Assembly (NCBI GenBank): GCA_000508965.1 | Contig: BAHV02000021.1 | Coordinates: 62,001-126,000, forward strand | Direction: 5' to 3' | Source: Dielma sp000508965 | GTDB taxonomy: Bacteria > Bacillota_I > Bacilli_A > Erysipelotrichales > Erysipelotrichaceae | DNA length: 64,000 bases | Shown: piece after piece, positions 44,761-53,565 of the stretch | How the letters are laid out: the number at the start of each line of letters is the position of its first letter | Position numbering within the stretch: the stretch's first letter is position 1 | Made by a program: the position numbers and the translations under genes | The notes under the pieces: generated by a model | The model's database searches: none | Seen by the model: the letters and a program-made list of their open reading frames with translations, nothing else | What the model was told of the DNA's origin: nothing

Positions 44761-44851
44761 CTTTTCAGGTTGTAATAAGAATCCTATTTCCACTGAATAT
44801 TTTCTAACTTTCATTATTGCTTGAAACATGAAATTCTCTATAATAACGCAA

Positions 44852-44894
44852 AAAAAGAAATGATGAAACTTGGGGAAAAACATCATTTCTTTTT
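44852..44894. terminator. Bidirectional terminator
   Basis: AAAAGAAATGATG and CATCATTTCTTTT are perfectly complementary with A and T runs on both sides. It serves the minus-strand LRR gene and any plus-strand transcript from the gap. Confidence 0.8.
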
Positions 44895-44972
44895 CTAACC
44901 GGCGGAGACTTCATCCATTATGATTCCATCCCCATAGTGAGAGAGCTGGTTTTCAGCTCAATTTTGTTAAAC

Positions 44973-47021
44973 CTAATCTGTATAGCTTAAACTCTTATAG
45001 ATGCCTAAACTATTGATATTGCATCCATCTATAGTTGTATTGACAATCATTCTTCCATCATCACCTACATAATACCAATAGCCGCTATGACTTGGTATCC
45101 AACTATGTCTCATCATTTTGCCGTCTGCATCAACATAATACCAATTTCCTTTATCATCCGGAGTCCAATGATTTCGCCACATCTTACCATTAGCAGGATC
45201 GAAGAAGTACCAGTTACCCTGAACTTTGACCCAATCAGTAATCATGTGCCCATCATTTTCACTCACATAATACTGATCATTTTCAACTTTCAGCCACCCC
45301 TTAACAATGGCCCCTCCCCCTTGAGCATAATAACGTTTATCTTGAACAGTGATCTAAGAATTTTGCATCATTGCTCCTGAATCATCAAAAAAATAAGTTT
45401 CATCTTCAATATCATAGAATCCCTTTACCCTGTTTCCATTTTCATCGATATAAAAAATTGTATCCTCTTTTTTGTTCCATCCAGGTTCTGTCCTATCGGT
45501 TTTACCTGATCCTGAAGAAGGTTGGCTTCCGCCCGATGTATCTGAATCAGGATTTGATTCATCGATCTTTCCGTCAAGGATTATTTGAATTTCTGCATTT
45601 ACATCTTGATTCAAATAGTAAGTTGCTTGTATGGTTATATTTTCAGCTAATTCGTCTTCACCTATTTTTAAGATTCCTTTATCGCTGATCATTGTTTGAC
45701 TGCTTGTATTCCCTATCAATTTATAATCAAGGGGTAATTCAACCGTACTGAGTACGCCGTCAGCTTGTACTTCCTCCATGGATATTTCTTCTTCACCGCT
45801 GCTGTTTCTATAAAATACAAGAGGTGCTTTAAATTTTTCATTCATATTTATTTCACTGTTTGGTTCAGCATGCAGCGGTTTGGATGGTGCTTGTATGTTT
45901 TTAATAGTTGCCCTTGCAACTTGAGGTGAAAAGCCGTATTTGCTTGTTCTGCCTATCAGCAAATCAACATACTCTTTAACATTTTCTGCTCCTGCTGTAT
46001 AAACAACAATTTGAGATTCATTATTGAATAATATTTCTTGTCTGTTTGAATGTTCTTCATCAAGATCAACTCCCATAGGAATCATGAATACTTCAACAAA
46101 ACCTTCATTATTTTCGACAAGCTCATCAAAATCATCGCTCTTAAAATAGTAACCAAGATACTCCAATTTTAAAGGAAGCCGCACTTCTGTTACTTTAGGC
46201 GTAAATATCAAACCACCATAATCAATCCGCCGAACACTGCTTGGAAACACAATTTTCTGCAAACTTGATGCGTTTCTTAGGAAAGGACCTTCAATTTCCA
46301 CAAGCCCTTCTGGCAAAATAACCTCAGACAAATTTCCACCTCTAAGAAGGTCCATCGCATGCTCACCGATCGTTTTGATTCCATCAGGTACAATAAATAT
46401 AGTACTCTCAGTTAAGAAATCTCTATTAACATATAGTAAAGTTGAATGATCTTTATTTACGATCATGTTACCCTCTCTGCAAAACCAAGGATTATCGGAT
46501 GAAATCGCTATTTTATCAAAACCATCAATTAGATATCCCCATTCAACTTCCCTTGCCGTTGATGGAATATAAAATTCCTCTAAGCTGCTGTCTTTTTTTA
46601 TACCAGTAATATATACTCTCATTGTTTCAAGGTTTTCAGGCAGTATGATCCTTTTTAATTTCTTATAAAAATAAAAGTCAAATTGGGGGATGCCACCTGT
46701 AGGATCACCGCAGATAGAACCATCACTTTCAAATTTAAAATTACCAAATGCAATTACTTTATACCGTTTGTCATCTTTGACCACTTCTTCAGGGATGATA
46801 CATTCTTCCAATTCCGAATTGTTCTCATATACATTTCTCAAGATAGCTGTTTGCTGAATCTCATCTAAATAAAATTTGAAATCGTCTTGTTCAAATACAA
46901 TATTTCTTTGCTGAGATGCCTTTTCATCAGCTGCAACACTCTTGCTTTTAGTTATTTCAAGAACATTCAATGATAATGCAGTAATCAATACAAGAACGAC
47001 TATTTTTATTTTAGATTTCAT
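44973..47021 (-). pseudogene. BspA-like LRR surface protein with wall-binding repeats, split by amber codon
   Basis: The first part (47021 to TAG 45354-45356, 555 residues) has a signal peptide (about 1-31), BspA-type leucine-rich repeats (about 85-330, e.g. LKRIILPENLETMRVYITG), two Ig-like regions, a Ser-rich linker and the start of cell-wall-binding repeats. The same frame continues after the TAG without another stop to 44973, giving about 127 more residues of repeats (WVKVQGNWYFFD, HSWIPSHSGYWYYVGDDGRM). Each repeat begins with W after a GAMM/GKMM-type end, and the TAG sits exactly at that W, so TGG to TAG is likely. The truncated product would lose most wall anchoring. Confidence 0.85.
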
Positions 47022-47050
47022 TAATTTTACCCCTCTATTAATTTTTCAAA

Positions 47051-47193
47051 TTGTCTTATAAAGTATACTTTATGAGACAATTGCTGTGATTCCATTATAT
47101 GCCGTTTTGTGCTGTTTGTAAACCGATTTTGTCATATTTTAACCCTTTTTTACCGTTAATTGTACTGTCTTGCAAAGTATACTTTTTGATACA
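47051..47193. promoter_or_regulatory. Two long palindromes between the LRR gene and the second LCP gene
   Basis: At 47051-47080 a 30-base near-perfect palindrome is centred on AAAGTATACTTT with outer TTGTCT/AGACAA. At 47166-47193 a related 28-base site has the same core with TGTCTTGC and TTGATACA outside. They lie in the divergent promoter region and look like paired operators for a dimeric regulator, partly covering a TATACT that could be a -10. Confidence 0.65.
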
Positions 47194-47338
47194 CTTCACA
47201 TTTGCATTAATTAACATCAAGTTTTTCTTATCAATCACCTGCTAATTTGCACATATAATTCCTATAAATTATGGAAAATTAACTGAAATCCTTTCAAATG
47301 GGAACTTTTAATGTATAATAAATAAACGAGGTGATTGG

Positions 47339-49204
47339 ATGCATATTGATTCTGCATTGATTGAAAAGCTGAAAAGGAATGCTTTAGATATAGGTTTAGA
47401 CGTTTTTTATATACTTTGTATGCTGATTTTTATGTTTGAATGCTTCCATTTAAACATGATACCTACTAAATTTCTTGTATTAATCATAGCCGCTTTACTG
47501 ATTTTAGCCTTTATCCTTATTATTATAGATATACTTGAATACAAAGGCTGGATCAAGATTACAAAACGAGCGTGCAGTATCGTGCTTAGTATCTTCTTAT
47601 GTTTTGGTGCTTTCTTCATGTGGAAGGTCAACAGTGCGATGGCCAGCATTGACAATAGTCCTACGGTTATGACAAACCGAATCACCGTGATGGTACCCGC
47701 TGATTCATCAGTCAATGCATTAGCTGATTTGAGCAATGCCAAAATAGGCTATCAAGAGGGTAATGACGCTGACAACGCTAACTATGTAATCGATCAGCTG
47801 TTAAGTGAACCAACACTCGTCAACCCAACGTACGAAGCTTATACCAATTACCTGACACTTGCCCAGGATGTATTAAGCGGCAAAGTAGAAGCAATGATCT
47901 TTACTTCTTCTTATGCTTCTACTCTTGATGAACAGATTGAAGATTTTGATACTAAATTTAAAATTATCGCAACTTTCGATCGTGCGAACAGTAACACCAC
48001 TTCACAGTCAACCAAGGATATCAGTAAAGAACCTTTTACGATTTACATCTCCGGCATGGATGAAGTAGGTGAACCAACCATTAATTTACGCAGTGATGTC
48101 AACCTTCTGCTGCTGGTAAACCCGCTGACCAATCACATTGAAATGGTCTCCATTCCGCGTGATGCTTATGTGCCGAACACTGCAGCCGCAAATTTCCCGG
48201 ACAAGCTGACACATACGGGCATTTATGGTATTGATACAACGATTTCCACCATGGAGAAAGTATTTGGCTTCCCTATTGATTATTATGCCAAGGTAAGCTT
48301 CACTTCACTTATTGAAATTGTTGATACACTGGGCGGTATCAATGCGAATGTTGCCGTCACTTTCTGTGAACAGGACGAAAACCGCAGCTTTGCTCCTGAG
48401 GATTTGATTTGCCTTAATCAAGGTGAACAGACGCTCAACGGCAAGCAGGCACTTGCTTATGCCCGTCATCGTAAATCTTATGGTGATATTGAACGCACCA
48501 TGGCTCAGCAGGAAATCATTAAAGGTATCATCAATAAAGTATTATCAGCCGATGGTATCAATAAGGTTCCTACCTTATTAGAGATTGGCCCTAAATATGT
48601 ATCGACAAATATCCCTATGGATCTGGTGAAACGGCTCATTAAATCAGAAGCCGAGGAAATTCAGCCATGGACATTTGAAACACTGCATATGGAAAATGGT
48701 TACTCTGACATGTATCCGACCGCCAGCATGGGAGCGGATCTGCCGCTCAGCGTCTATATTTTGAACCGTGAGGATGTGCGGGCAGTTTATCGCAAGTACC
48801 TGCAGATGTTTGAAACCATGAAGCTAAATGAATTTGCATTCAGACTTGATGATTTAAGTGATCCTGTTGAATATCCGCTTGAAAGTCCATATATGCTGTG
48901 GACAGATAATGTTACAACAAAAATATACCAATTCTATTCTTTGGAATATCCAGAAACTGAACCAAGTGAAGATGAGGAAAATCCTGAGGGTGAAATTGAT
49001 CCAAATGACCCAGAAGGTGAAAAACCAAATGAAGATCCGAATATGCCCGATCATCCAGGTGAACCTTCAGATCCAACCGATCCTGAACCTGATATTCCAG
49101 AGCCGCCGGCTGAAACGCCGGATCAAGAGCCTGAAGCACCGGTTATTGATCCAACACTGCCTGTCGATCCAACACAGCCAATCGATCCAACACTTGAACC
49201 CTAG
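47339..49204 (+). CDS. LytR-CpsA-Psr ligase with substrate-binding-like insert, copy 2
   Basis: 621 residues (CGAGGTGATTGG before ATG 47339). It has the same plan as the first copy: three membrane helices (about 15-100), a solute-binding-like segment (about 120-215, LSNAKIGYQEGNDADNANYV) and the LCP domain (about 225-430, LRSDVNLLLLVNPLTNHIEM, SIPRDAYVPN, DKLTHTGIYGIDT, ALAYARHRKSYG). It adds a disordered Pro/Glu/Asp-rich tail (about 535-621) ending in DPTQPIDPTLEP, likely wall-spanning. A -10 TATAAT is at 47314-47319. Its upstream region carries the paired palindromes. Confidence 0.88.
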   Translation: MHIDSALIEKLKRNALDIGLDVFYILCMLIFMFECFHLNMIPTKFLVLIIAALLILAFILIIIDILEYKGWIKITKRACSIVLSIFLCFGAFFMWKVNSAMASIDNSPTVMTNRITVMVPADSSVNALADLSNAKIGYQEGNDADNANYVIDQLLSEPTLVNPTYEAYTNYLTLAQDVLSGKVEAMIFTSSYASTLDEQIEDFDTKFKIIATFDRANSNTTSQSTKDISKEPFTIYISGMDEVGEPTINLRSDVNLLLLVNPLTNHIEMVSIPRDAYVPNTAAANFPDKLTHTGIYGIDTTISTMEKVFGFPIDYYAKVSFTSLIEIVDTLGGINANVAVTFCEQDENRSFAPEDLICLNQGEQTLNGKQALAYARHRKSYGDIERTMAQQEIIKGIINKVLSADGINKVPTLLEIGPKYVSTNIPMDLVKRLIKSEAEEIQPWTFETLHMENGYSDMYPTASMGADLPLSVYILNREDVRAVYRKYLQMFETMKLNEFAFRLDDLSDPVEYPLESPYMLWTDNVTTKIYQFYSLEYPETEPSEDEENPEGEIDPNDPEGEKPNEDPNMPDHPGEPSDPTDPEPDIPEPPAETPDQEPEAPVIDPTLPVDPTQPIDPTLEP

Positions 49205-49208
49205 TATG

Positions 49209-49233
49209 AACCCGCTGTTTAACAGCGGGTTTT
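49209..49233 (+). terminator. Terminator of second LCP gene
   Basis: AACCCGCTG pairs with CAGCGGGTT across TTTAA, then TTTATTT. Confidence 0.9.
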
Positions 49234-49250
49234 ATTTATCAATAAAGCAC

Positions 49251-49277
49251 AAAAAAGCCTCACTATGAAATGAGGCT
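49251..49277 (-). terminator. Terminator of lipoprotein gene
   Basis: AGCCTCA and TGAGGCT pair with an eight-base loop; on the minus strand TTTTTT follows. Confidence 0.85.
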
Positions 49278-49287
49278 ATTTAAACTT

Positions 49288-49893
49288 TTATTCTACTGCA
49301 ATTAATCCTACGATGCCGTTATCTACAATCATAGTGGCTGTAATTTCAGTCTTCAATGCAGTTTCATCCATCTTGGTTTTCTGATATTCAATGGAGGCCT
49401 TAACCACATAGCCATCATATGCATTGCCAAGATACTGTACCTGCTGAGAAGTTGTGGAATTGATCGTCACCGACTTAACGCATGGCAGTGACTCCTGACC
49501 ATAATCATTTACGATTGCTGCATAATTTTGATAATAATGTGAGACAGCATAAGTTTTAAATTCTTCAATGCGGTCATCCGGCAGATAAGTTAAGCCGCCG
49601 ACATCGTCCTGTCCGGTTTTATTCTTCATGGAAAAGAAATCAAACGCGAAGCAGATCGCAACATTTTTCGCAATCTCTTCAGTGTTGCCGCTGGCAACCG
49701 CATCCGTCAGTGCATTAAATGCCAAAATCTGTTCATTGGTCGGATTAACTGGTGACGCATAGGCATCATTGCCGCGCAGCGTCTCAACTACATCTTCTAT
49801 CGGAGCAGGTTCTTCCTCCGGTTTTGAACATCCGCTTAATACAAGGGTTAAAGCAACCCCCATGCTCAGCAATGTTTTTATCTTCATTTTCAT
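49288..49893 (-). CDS. Hypothetical lipoprotein
   Basis: 201 residues with a lipoprotein signal (LTLVLSGCSKPEEEPAP, Cys at about 22). The rest is a soluble mixed domain with no motif I recognise: LTDAVASGNTEEIAKNVAIC, HYYQNYAAIVNDYGQESLPC, and C-terminal beta strands (NAYDGYVVKASIEYQKTKMD). It should be anchored to the outer face of the membrane. It is monocistronic, with a terminator after it. Confidence 0.8.
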   Translation of the reverse strand: MKMKIKTLLSMGVALTLVLSGCSKPEEEPAPIEDVVETLRGNDAYASPVNPTNEQILAFNALTDAVASGNTEEIAKNVAICFAFDFFSMKNKTGQDDVGGLTYLPDDRIEEFKTYAVSHYYQNYAAIVNDYGQESLPCVKSVTINSTTSQQVQYLGNAYDGYVVKASIEYQKTKMDETALKTEITATMIVDNGIVGLIAVE

Positions 49894-49930
49894 GCTTTAC
49901 CTCCAAACCGCATTAAGTATATCATATTTA

Positions 49931-51094
49931 TTAGAATATCGGACTATTTTTAAGAAATTCAAGAATTTGCGGATCATATTTTCCGCCGCCTTGCGCAAGA
50001 GCCGCGTTGCCGCCGCCGTGCAGTCCGAACTTCTCTGCCAATAATTTAAAGAATACCTGAGAATTAAAAGCGATATTCGGACTATGAGCGATCGTAATGT
50101 GCATATTTTCGGAATCTGTATGAGTAATAAAAATTGCCACCCGATCATAGTTATTGACAAACGCTAAAGTGAACTGACTCAAATCTTTCGCATCAAAGTC
50201 TGTAAACTCATGGATTACTGTATTCTTCTTATTCGTTGTTGCTATTTCCTTCGCAAGATAAGTATAATAATTATTCTTCATTTCCACAAGCTGCTCAGTC
50301 AGTTTCTTTTTGTCATTCATCAGCTTATTGACACCGCTCATCACATACAGATGCGGCAGTGCTAATGTATGAGACATTTCTTCCAGAACATCATAGCGCT
50401 TTTCAAATGCGTCTAAGAACTGATCGCCGCACAAGTATTTGATTTTGATACCTCGTGTTGTTTTCTCAAAACCCAGTATTTTAATCATCTGAATATATTT
50501 TAGACTTGGCACATGAATGCAGCCGCAGAGATTATAATCAAGATTGCCGATCTTAACAACACGAATCTCATCATGCTCACAATTATCCTTCGGAGCGAAT
50601 TTCATCGCTTCAGCCTTGCTGGGATAAGTAATCGTGACCGGCAGATCATCGCGGATCAAGCCGTTGGTCAGAATCTGTAATTCGCTGCATTGTCTCTGCG
50701 TAAATGATGTCATTTCAAACTCTACATCATTCTCATCATCCCCCACATGATGTGAGATCGTCTTAGCTCCATAAATTCCCCCAACTAACGCTGAAATCAA
50801 ATGCTGGGCAGTGTGTACCTGCGCTTTGCGGAAACGTTCATGCAGATTCACTGATAAAAATACAGTTCCATCAAGCTTTTGATCCAGCAAATGCCAGACT
50901 TTATTGTTTTCAACTTTCAATCCAAGTACTGGAAGATTGTTGATCGTTCCTATATCACTGCGCATGCCGCCTGACTCTACAAAGAAAATTGTATTATCCA
51001 AATAGTGCCAATAAAAGTCCTTTTCTTCAACTACTTCTTTAACACGAGCGGTACATTCACAATGAAAGCACTGATCATAATTCTTATTTATCAT
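49931..51094 (-). CDS. AlaX-like tRNA-editing protein with DHHA1 domain
   Basis: 387 residues from ATG 51094 (AAAGGAGGGG upstream); a longer reading lacks an RBS. It is related to the alanyl-tRNA synthetase editing domain. VHTAQHLISALV (HxxxH-type zinc ligands) is at about 95-106 and a NLCGCIHVPS motif at about 187-196, where most AlaX proteins have CGGTH. A coiled-coil middle (about 255-290) leads to a DHHA1 domain (about 300-387) ending GLHGGGNAALAQGGG. AlaX proteins hydrolyse mischarged Ser- or Gly-tRNA(Ala). The Thr-to-Ile change could alter specificity. Confidence 0.85.
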   Translation of the reverse strand: MINKNYDQCFHCECTARVKEVVEEKDFYWHYLDNTIFFVESGGMRSDIGTINNLPVLGLKVENNKVWHLLDQKLDGTVFLSVNLHERFRKAQVHTAQHLISALVGGIYGAKTISHHVGDDENDVEFEMTSFTQRQCSELQILTNGLIRDDLPVTITYPSKAEAMKFAPKDNCEHDEIRVVKIGNLDYNLCGCIHVPSLKYIQMIKILGFEKTTRGIKIKYLCGDQFLDAFEKRYDVLEEMSHTLALPHLYVMSGVNKLMNDKKKLTEQLVEMKNNYYTYLAKEIATTNKKNTVIHEFTDFDAKDLSQFTLAFVNNYDRVAIFITHTDSENMHITIAHSPNIAFNSQVFFKLLAEKFGLHGGGNAALAQGGGKYDPQILEFLKNSPIF

Positions 51095-51202
51095 ACGACC
51101 CCTCCTTTTGTTCTTACTTTTTATTATACACCCAATCAGGGTCAAAATTGAATCATAACATCAAAACAATGTGTGAAATTGTCGTAAAACCGGTCTTATC
51201 TA

Positions 51203-51211
51203 TGCTATAAT
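51203..51211 (+). promoter_or_regulatory. Extended -10 promoter of the methyltransferase gene
   Basis: TGCTATAAT gives a perfect -10 (51206-51211) with the TG extension. No good -35 stands at the right distance. It lies 24 bases before ATG 51236. Confidence 0.6.
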
Positions 51212-51235
51212 GATTAAGCAAAATGAGGTGTACCT

Positions 51236-52111
51236 ATGAATCAAGTCGCAGAAAATTGGAAAGATTATGAATGTATCGATACCGGTAACGGTGAGAAATT
51301 AGAACGTTGGAAGGATATCATTTTAAGACGTCCTGACCCGCAAACCATTTGGCCGATCGATCATGAAGATAACTTATGGAAACACCCCCATGCGCATTAT
51401 CACCGCTCATCATCAGGCGGCGGCAGCTGGGAGTTTTTAAAACCGGTAAAGGATACTTGGACAGTCAATTACCGGCATTTAACCTTTAAAGTAAGTCCAA
51501 CAGGGTTTAAACATACGGGTTTATTTCCTGAACAGGCGGCAAATTGGGATTGGATGATGAAAGCCATTCATGAAGCTGGCCGTGAGATTCGAGTTTTGAA
51601 TTTATTCGCTTATACCGGCGGTGCAACGATGGCTTGCGCAAGTGCCGGTGCTGCGGAAGTTGTTCACGTCGATGCCAGTAAGGGAATGGTTCAATGGGCA
51701 AAAGAAAACATGGCCTATTCGCATCTGGAAGATAAAAAAATTCGCTTCATTGTTGATGATGTATTAAAATTTGTAGCACGTGAAAAGCGCCGCGGGCATA
51801 CATATCATGCAATCATCATGGACCCGCCAAGCTATGGCCGCGGACCGAATGGTGAAATCTGGAAGATTGAGGAACAGCTGTATCCTTTAATTCGTGCATG
51901 TCTGGAAATTCTGGATGATGAGCCATTATTCTTCCTTGTTAATTCATATACGACCGGATTCCCGCCCACAGTTTTAAATAATCTGTTAGTCAGCACGATC
52001 GGTAAGAAACACCCTGAGGGCAGCATTACCGCCGGTGAAATCGGACTGCCGATTACGCATTCCCATACGGTACTGCCATGCGGTATCTATGGCCGCTGGA
52101 TTCAAAAATAG
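51236..52111 (+). CDS. RlmI-like class I SAM methyltransferase
   Basis: 291 residues. The Rossmann domain has LNLFAYTGGATMACA (SAM motif I, about 121-135), VVHVDASKGMVQWAKENM (motif II) and IIMDPPSYGRGPNGEIW (motif IV, with the DPPSYG typical of rRNA C5-cytosine methyltransferases RlmI/RlmK). The N-terminal PUA domain of RlmI is absent; a short region with KVSPTGFKHTGLFPEQAANW replaces it. It probably methylates rRNA, although the exact base is unknown. It is divergent from the AlaX-like gene. Confidence 0.88.
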   Translation: MNQVAENWKDYECIDTGNGEKLERWKDIILRRPDPQTIWPIDHEDNLWKHPHAHYHRSSSGGGSWEFLKPVKDTWTVNYRHLTFKVSPTGFKHTGLFPEQAANWDWMMKAIHEAGREIRVLNLFAYTGGATMACASAGAAEVVHVDASKGMVQWAKENMAYSHLEDKKIRFIVDDVLKFVAREKRRGHTYHAIIMDPPSYGRGPNGEIWKIEEQLYPLIRACLEILDDEPLFFLVNSYTTGFPPTVLNNLLVSTIGKKHPEGSITAGEIGLPITHSHTVLPCGIYGRWIQK

Positions 52112-52116
52112 CAAAG

Positions 52117-52148
52117 AGTCATGTTTGAATATAAACATGACTTTTTTT
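52117..52148. terminator. Bidirectional terminator between convergent genes
   Basis: AGTCATGTTT and AAACATGACT pair perfectly across six bases, with TTTTTTT on the plus side. Confidence 0.85.
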
Positions 52149-52158
52149 TATATCGGGT

Positions 52159-53514
52159 TTATGATTTAGCCAGATTCTTTAACCAATGCTCCCGCTTAAA
52201 TAAGCCGGCGGCAACCAGAGACTTAACCATCTCCGCAAAAATATTGACGCCCATCAAAGCATAAATAGTTAAGCCGGTTAAATAGGCCGCGGCTGCCAAT
52301 AATGGCACATGAATGATCCAAACCAATCCGCAGTCCATGATGACGATAGATCGGGTATCACCGCCAGCTTTAAAAATATAATAATTCATCATACTTAATT
52401 CATAAAACAGGAAACCGACGCTTTGCAGAAGGATCAGCTTCTGACTTATTGAAATAACCTCCGCCGGTGAACCGCTATAAACAAGCGGTATGATTACGCT
52501 GCTGCATATCATCATGATAAATAATATCACGGCGGCACTCATACTGAATCCTTTTGCCTGATAACCGCTCTTTTGAGCATGATTCAGATCACCGTTACCA
52601 AGCTTCTGAGAAATAAATACGGTCACTGCACTGCCTATTCCGCCATCAAAAGCATGGAAAATATCCATGATTGTCGATGCAATCGCATAAGCACTGTAAT
52701 TCAGTTCTCCGCGGGTGCCGAAGCATTTTAAAATCACTGAATTGCTGGCTTGCCAAAGCATATCATTCAGATAGAAAGGAACTGCCTTATATACAATTCT
52801 TTTCAGCAGCGGCCATGTGATTTGATGCATTTCGCGCAGCTTCGTTGAAAATGAAAACACATTGATTTTCATTGCCGCCGCGTATAAGCCTGCTTCGATA
52901 AAACGCGTAATTACTGTCGCGGCAGCGGCTCCTTCTACGCCCATTCCCGTTATTCCAAAAGCGCCAAACATAAAGATAAAATTCAAAAAAAGCTTAATTG
53001 TGACGCTGATTCCGCAAATCGTCATCGGCATCTTCGGTTTGCCAATCGCCCGCATTGCACTGCCGACAGCGGATGAATAACAAAGCGGAATGTAAGAGAA
53101 GCCCATGATTCGCATGTAGCGTACACCCACGTCGATAATCCGCGGATCATCAATAAAGAAAGAAATGATTAAATTAGGAAACCCCCAGGCACCAATAAGA
53201 AATGGAATCATTAACAGAAAAGAAATCCAAATCGCAATGCGAAAGCTTTCTTTTATCTTCCCCTCATTATTTGCACCATAAAATTGAGAAATAAAAATCC
53301 CACAGGTACCGGTAATACTGGCAGTGCCTGAATTCATGATCGCAAAGAAACGATTTGATGCCGCAATACCACCGATCACCGCACTGCCTAACTGTCCTGC
53401 CATTAAATTATCAATGAAGTTCAGGCTTGAAGTGATCACGTTCTGGATCATAATCGGTATTGCCAGCTTCATTAACTGCCCATTAAATTGCCGGCTGCCA
53501 TAATACTTACGCAT
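52159..53514 (-). CDS. MATE family multidrug/metabolite exporter
   Basis: 451 residues, twelve membrane helices in two halves typical of MATE: the first half begins LAIPIMIQNVITSSLNFIDN and contains the Q-x-G-like AGQLGSAVIGGIAASNR; the second has VFISQKLGNGDLNHAQKSGY. It exports organic cations or metabolites using Na+ or H+ gradients. No substrate clue comes from the neighbours. It is monocistronic. Confidence 0.9.
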   Translation of the reverse strand: MRKYYGSRQFNGQLMKLAIPIMIQNVITSSLNFIDNLMAGQLGSAVIGGIAASNRFFAIMNSGTASITGTCGIFISQFYGANNEGKIKESFRIAIWISFLLMIPFLIGAWGFPNLIISFFIDDPRIIDVGVRYMRIMGFSYIPLCYSSAVGSAMRAIGKPKMPMTICGISVTIKLFLNFIFMFGAFGITGMGVEGAAAATVITRFIEAGLYAAAMKINVFSFSTKLREMHQITWPLLKRIVYKAVPFYLNDMLWQASNSVILKCFGTRGELNYSAYAIASTIMDIFHAFDGGIGSAVTVFISQKLGNGDLNHAQKSGYQAKGFSMSAAVILFIMMICSSVIIPLVYSGSPAEVISISQKLILLQSVGFLFYELSMMNYYIFKAGGDTRSIVIMDCGLVWIIHVPLLAAAAYLTGLTIYALMGVNIFAEMVKSLVAAGLFKREHWLKNLAKS

Positions 53515-53537
53515 CCTTGACCCTCCTTAAGAAGAAA

Positions 53538-53559
53538 GTCTGCCGCTTTCGCAGCAGAC
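53538..53559 (-). terminator. Terminator of the PTS/GH1 operon
   Basis: GTCTGC and GCAGAC with inner GC pairs form a stem with a four-base loop; on the minus strand TTTCTTCTT follows. Confidence 0.7.
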
Positions 53560-53565
53560 CAATCT

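Noticed and set aside
9172..45356. Possible recoding of TAG as Trp, since two genes carry in-frame TAG at Trp positions
   Set aside because: gatB, yhfU, the HEPN-like gene and the second LCP gene end in TAG at the expected length, so TAG is a normal stop here.
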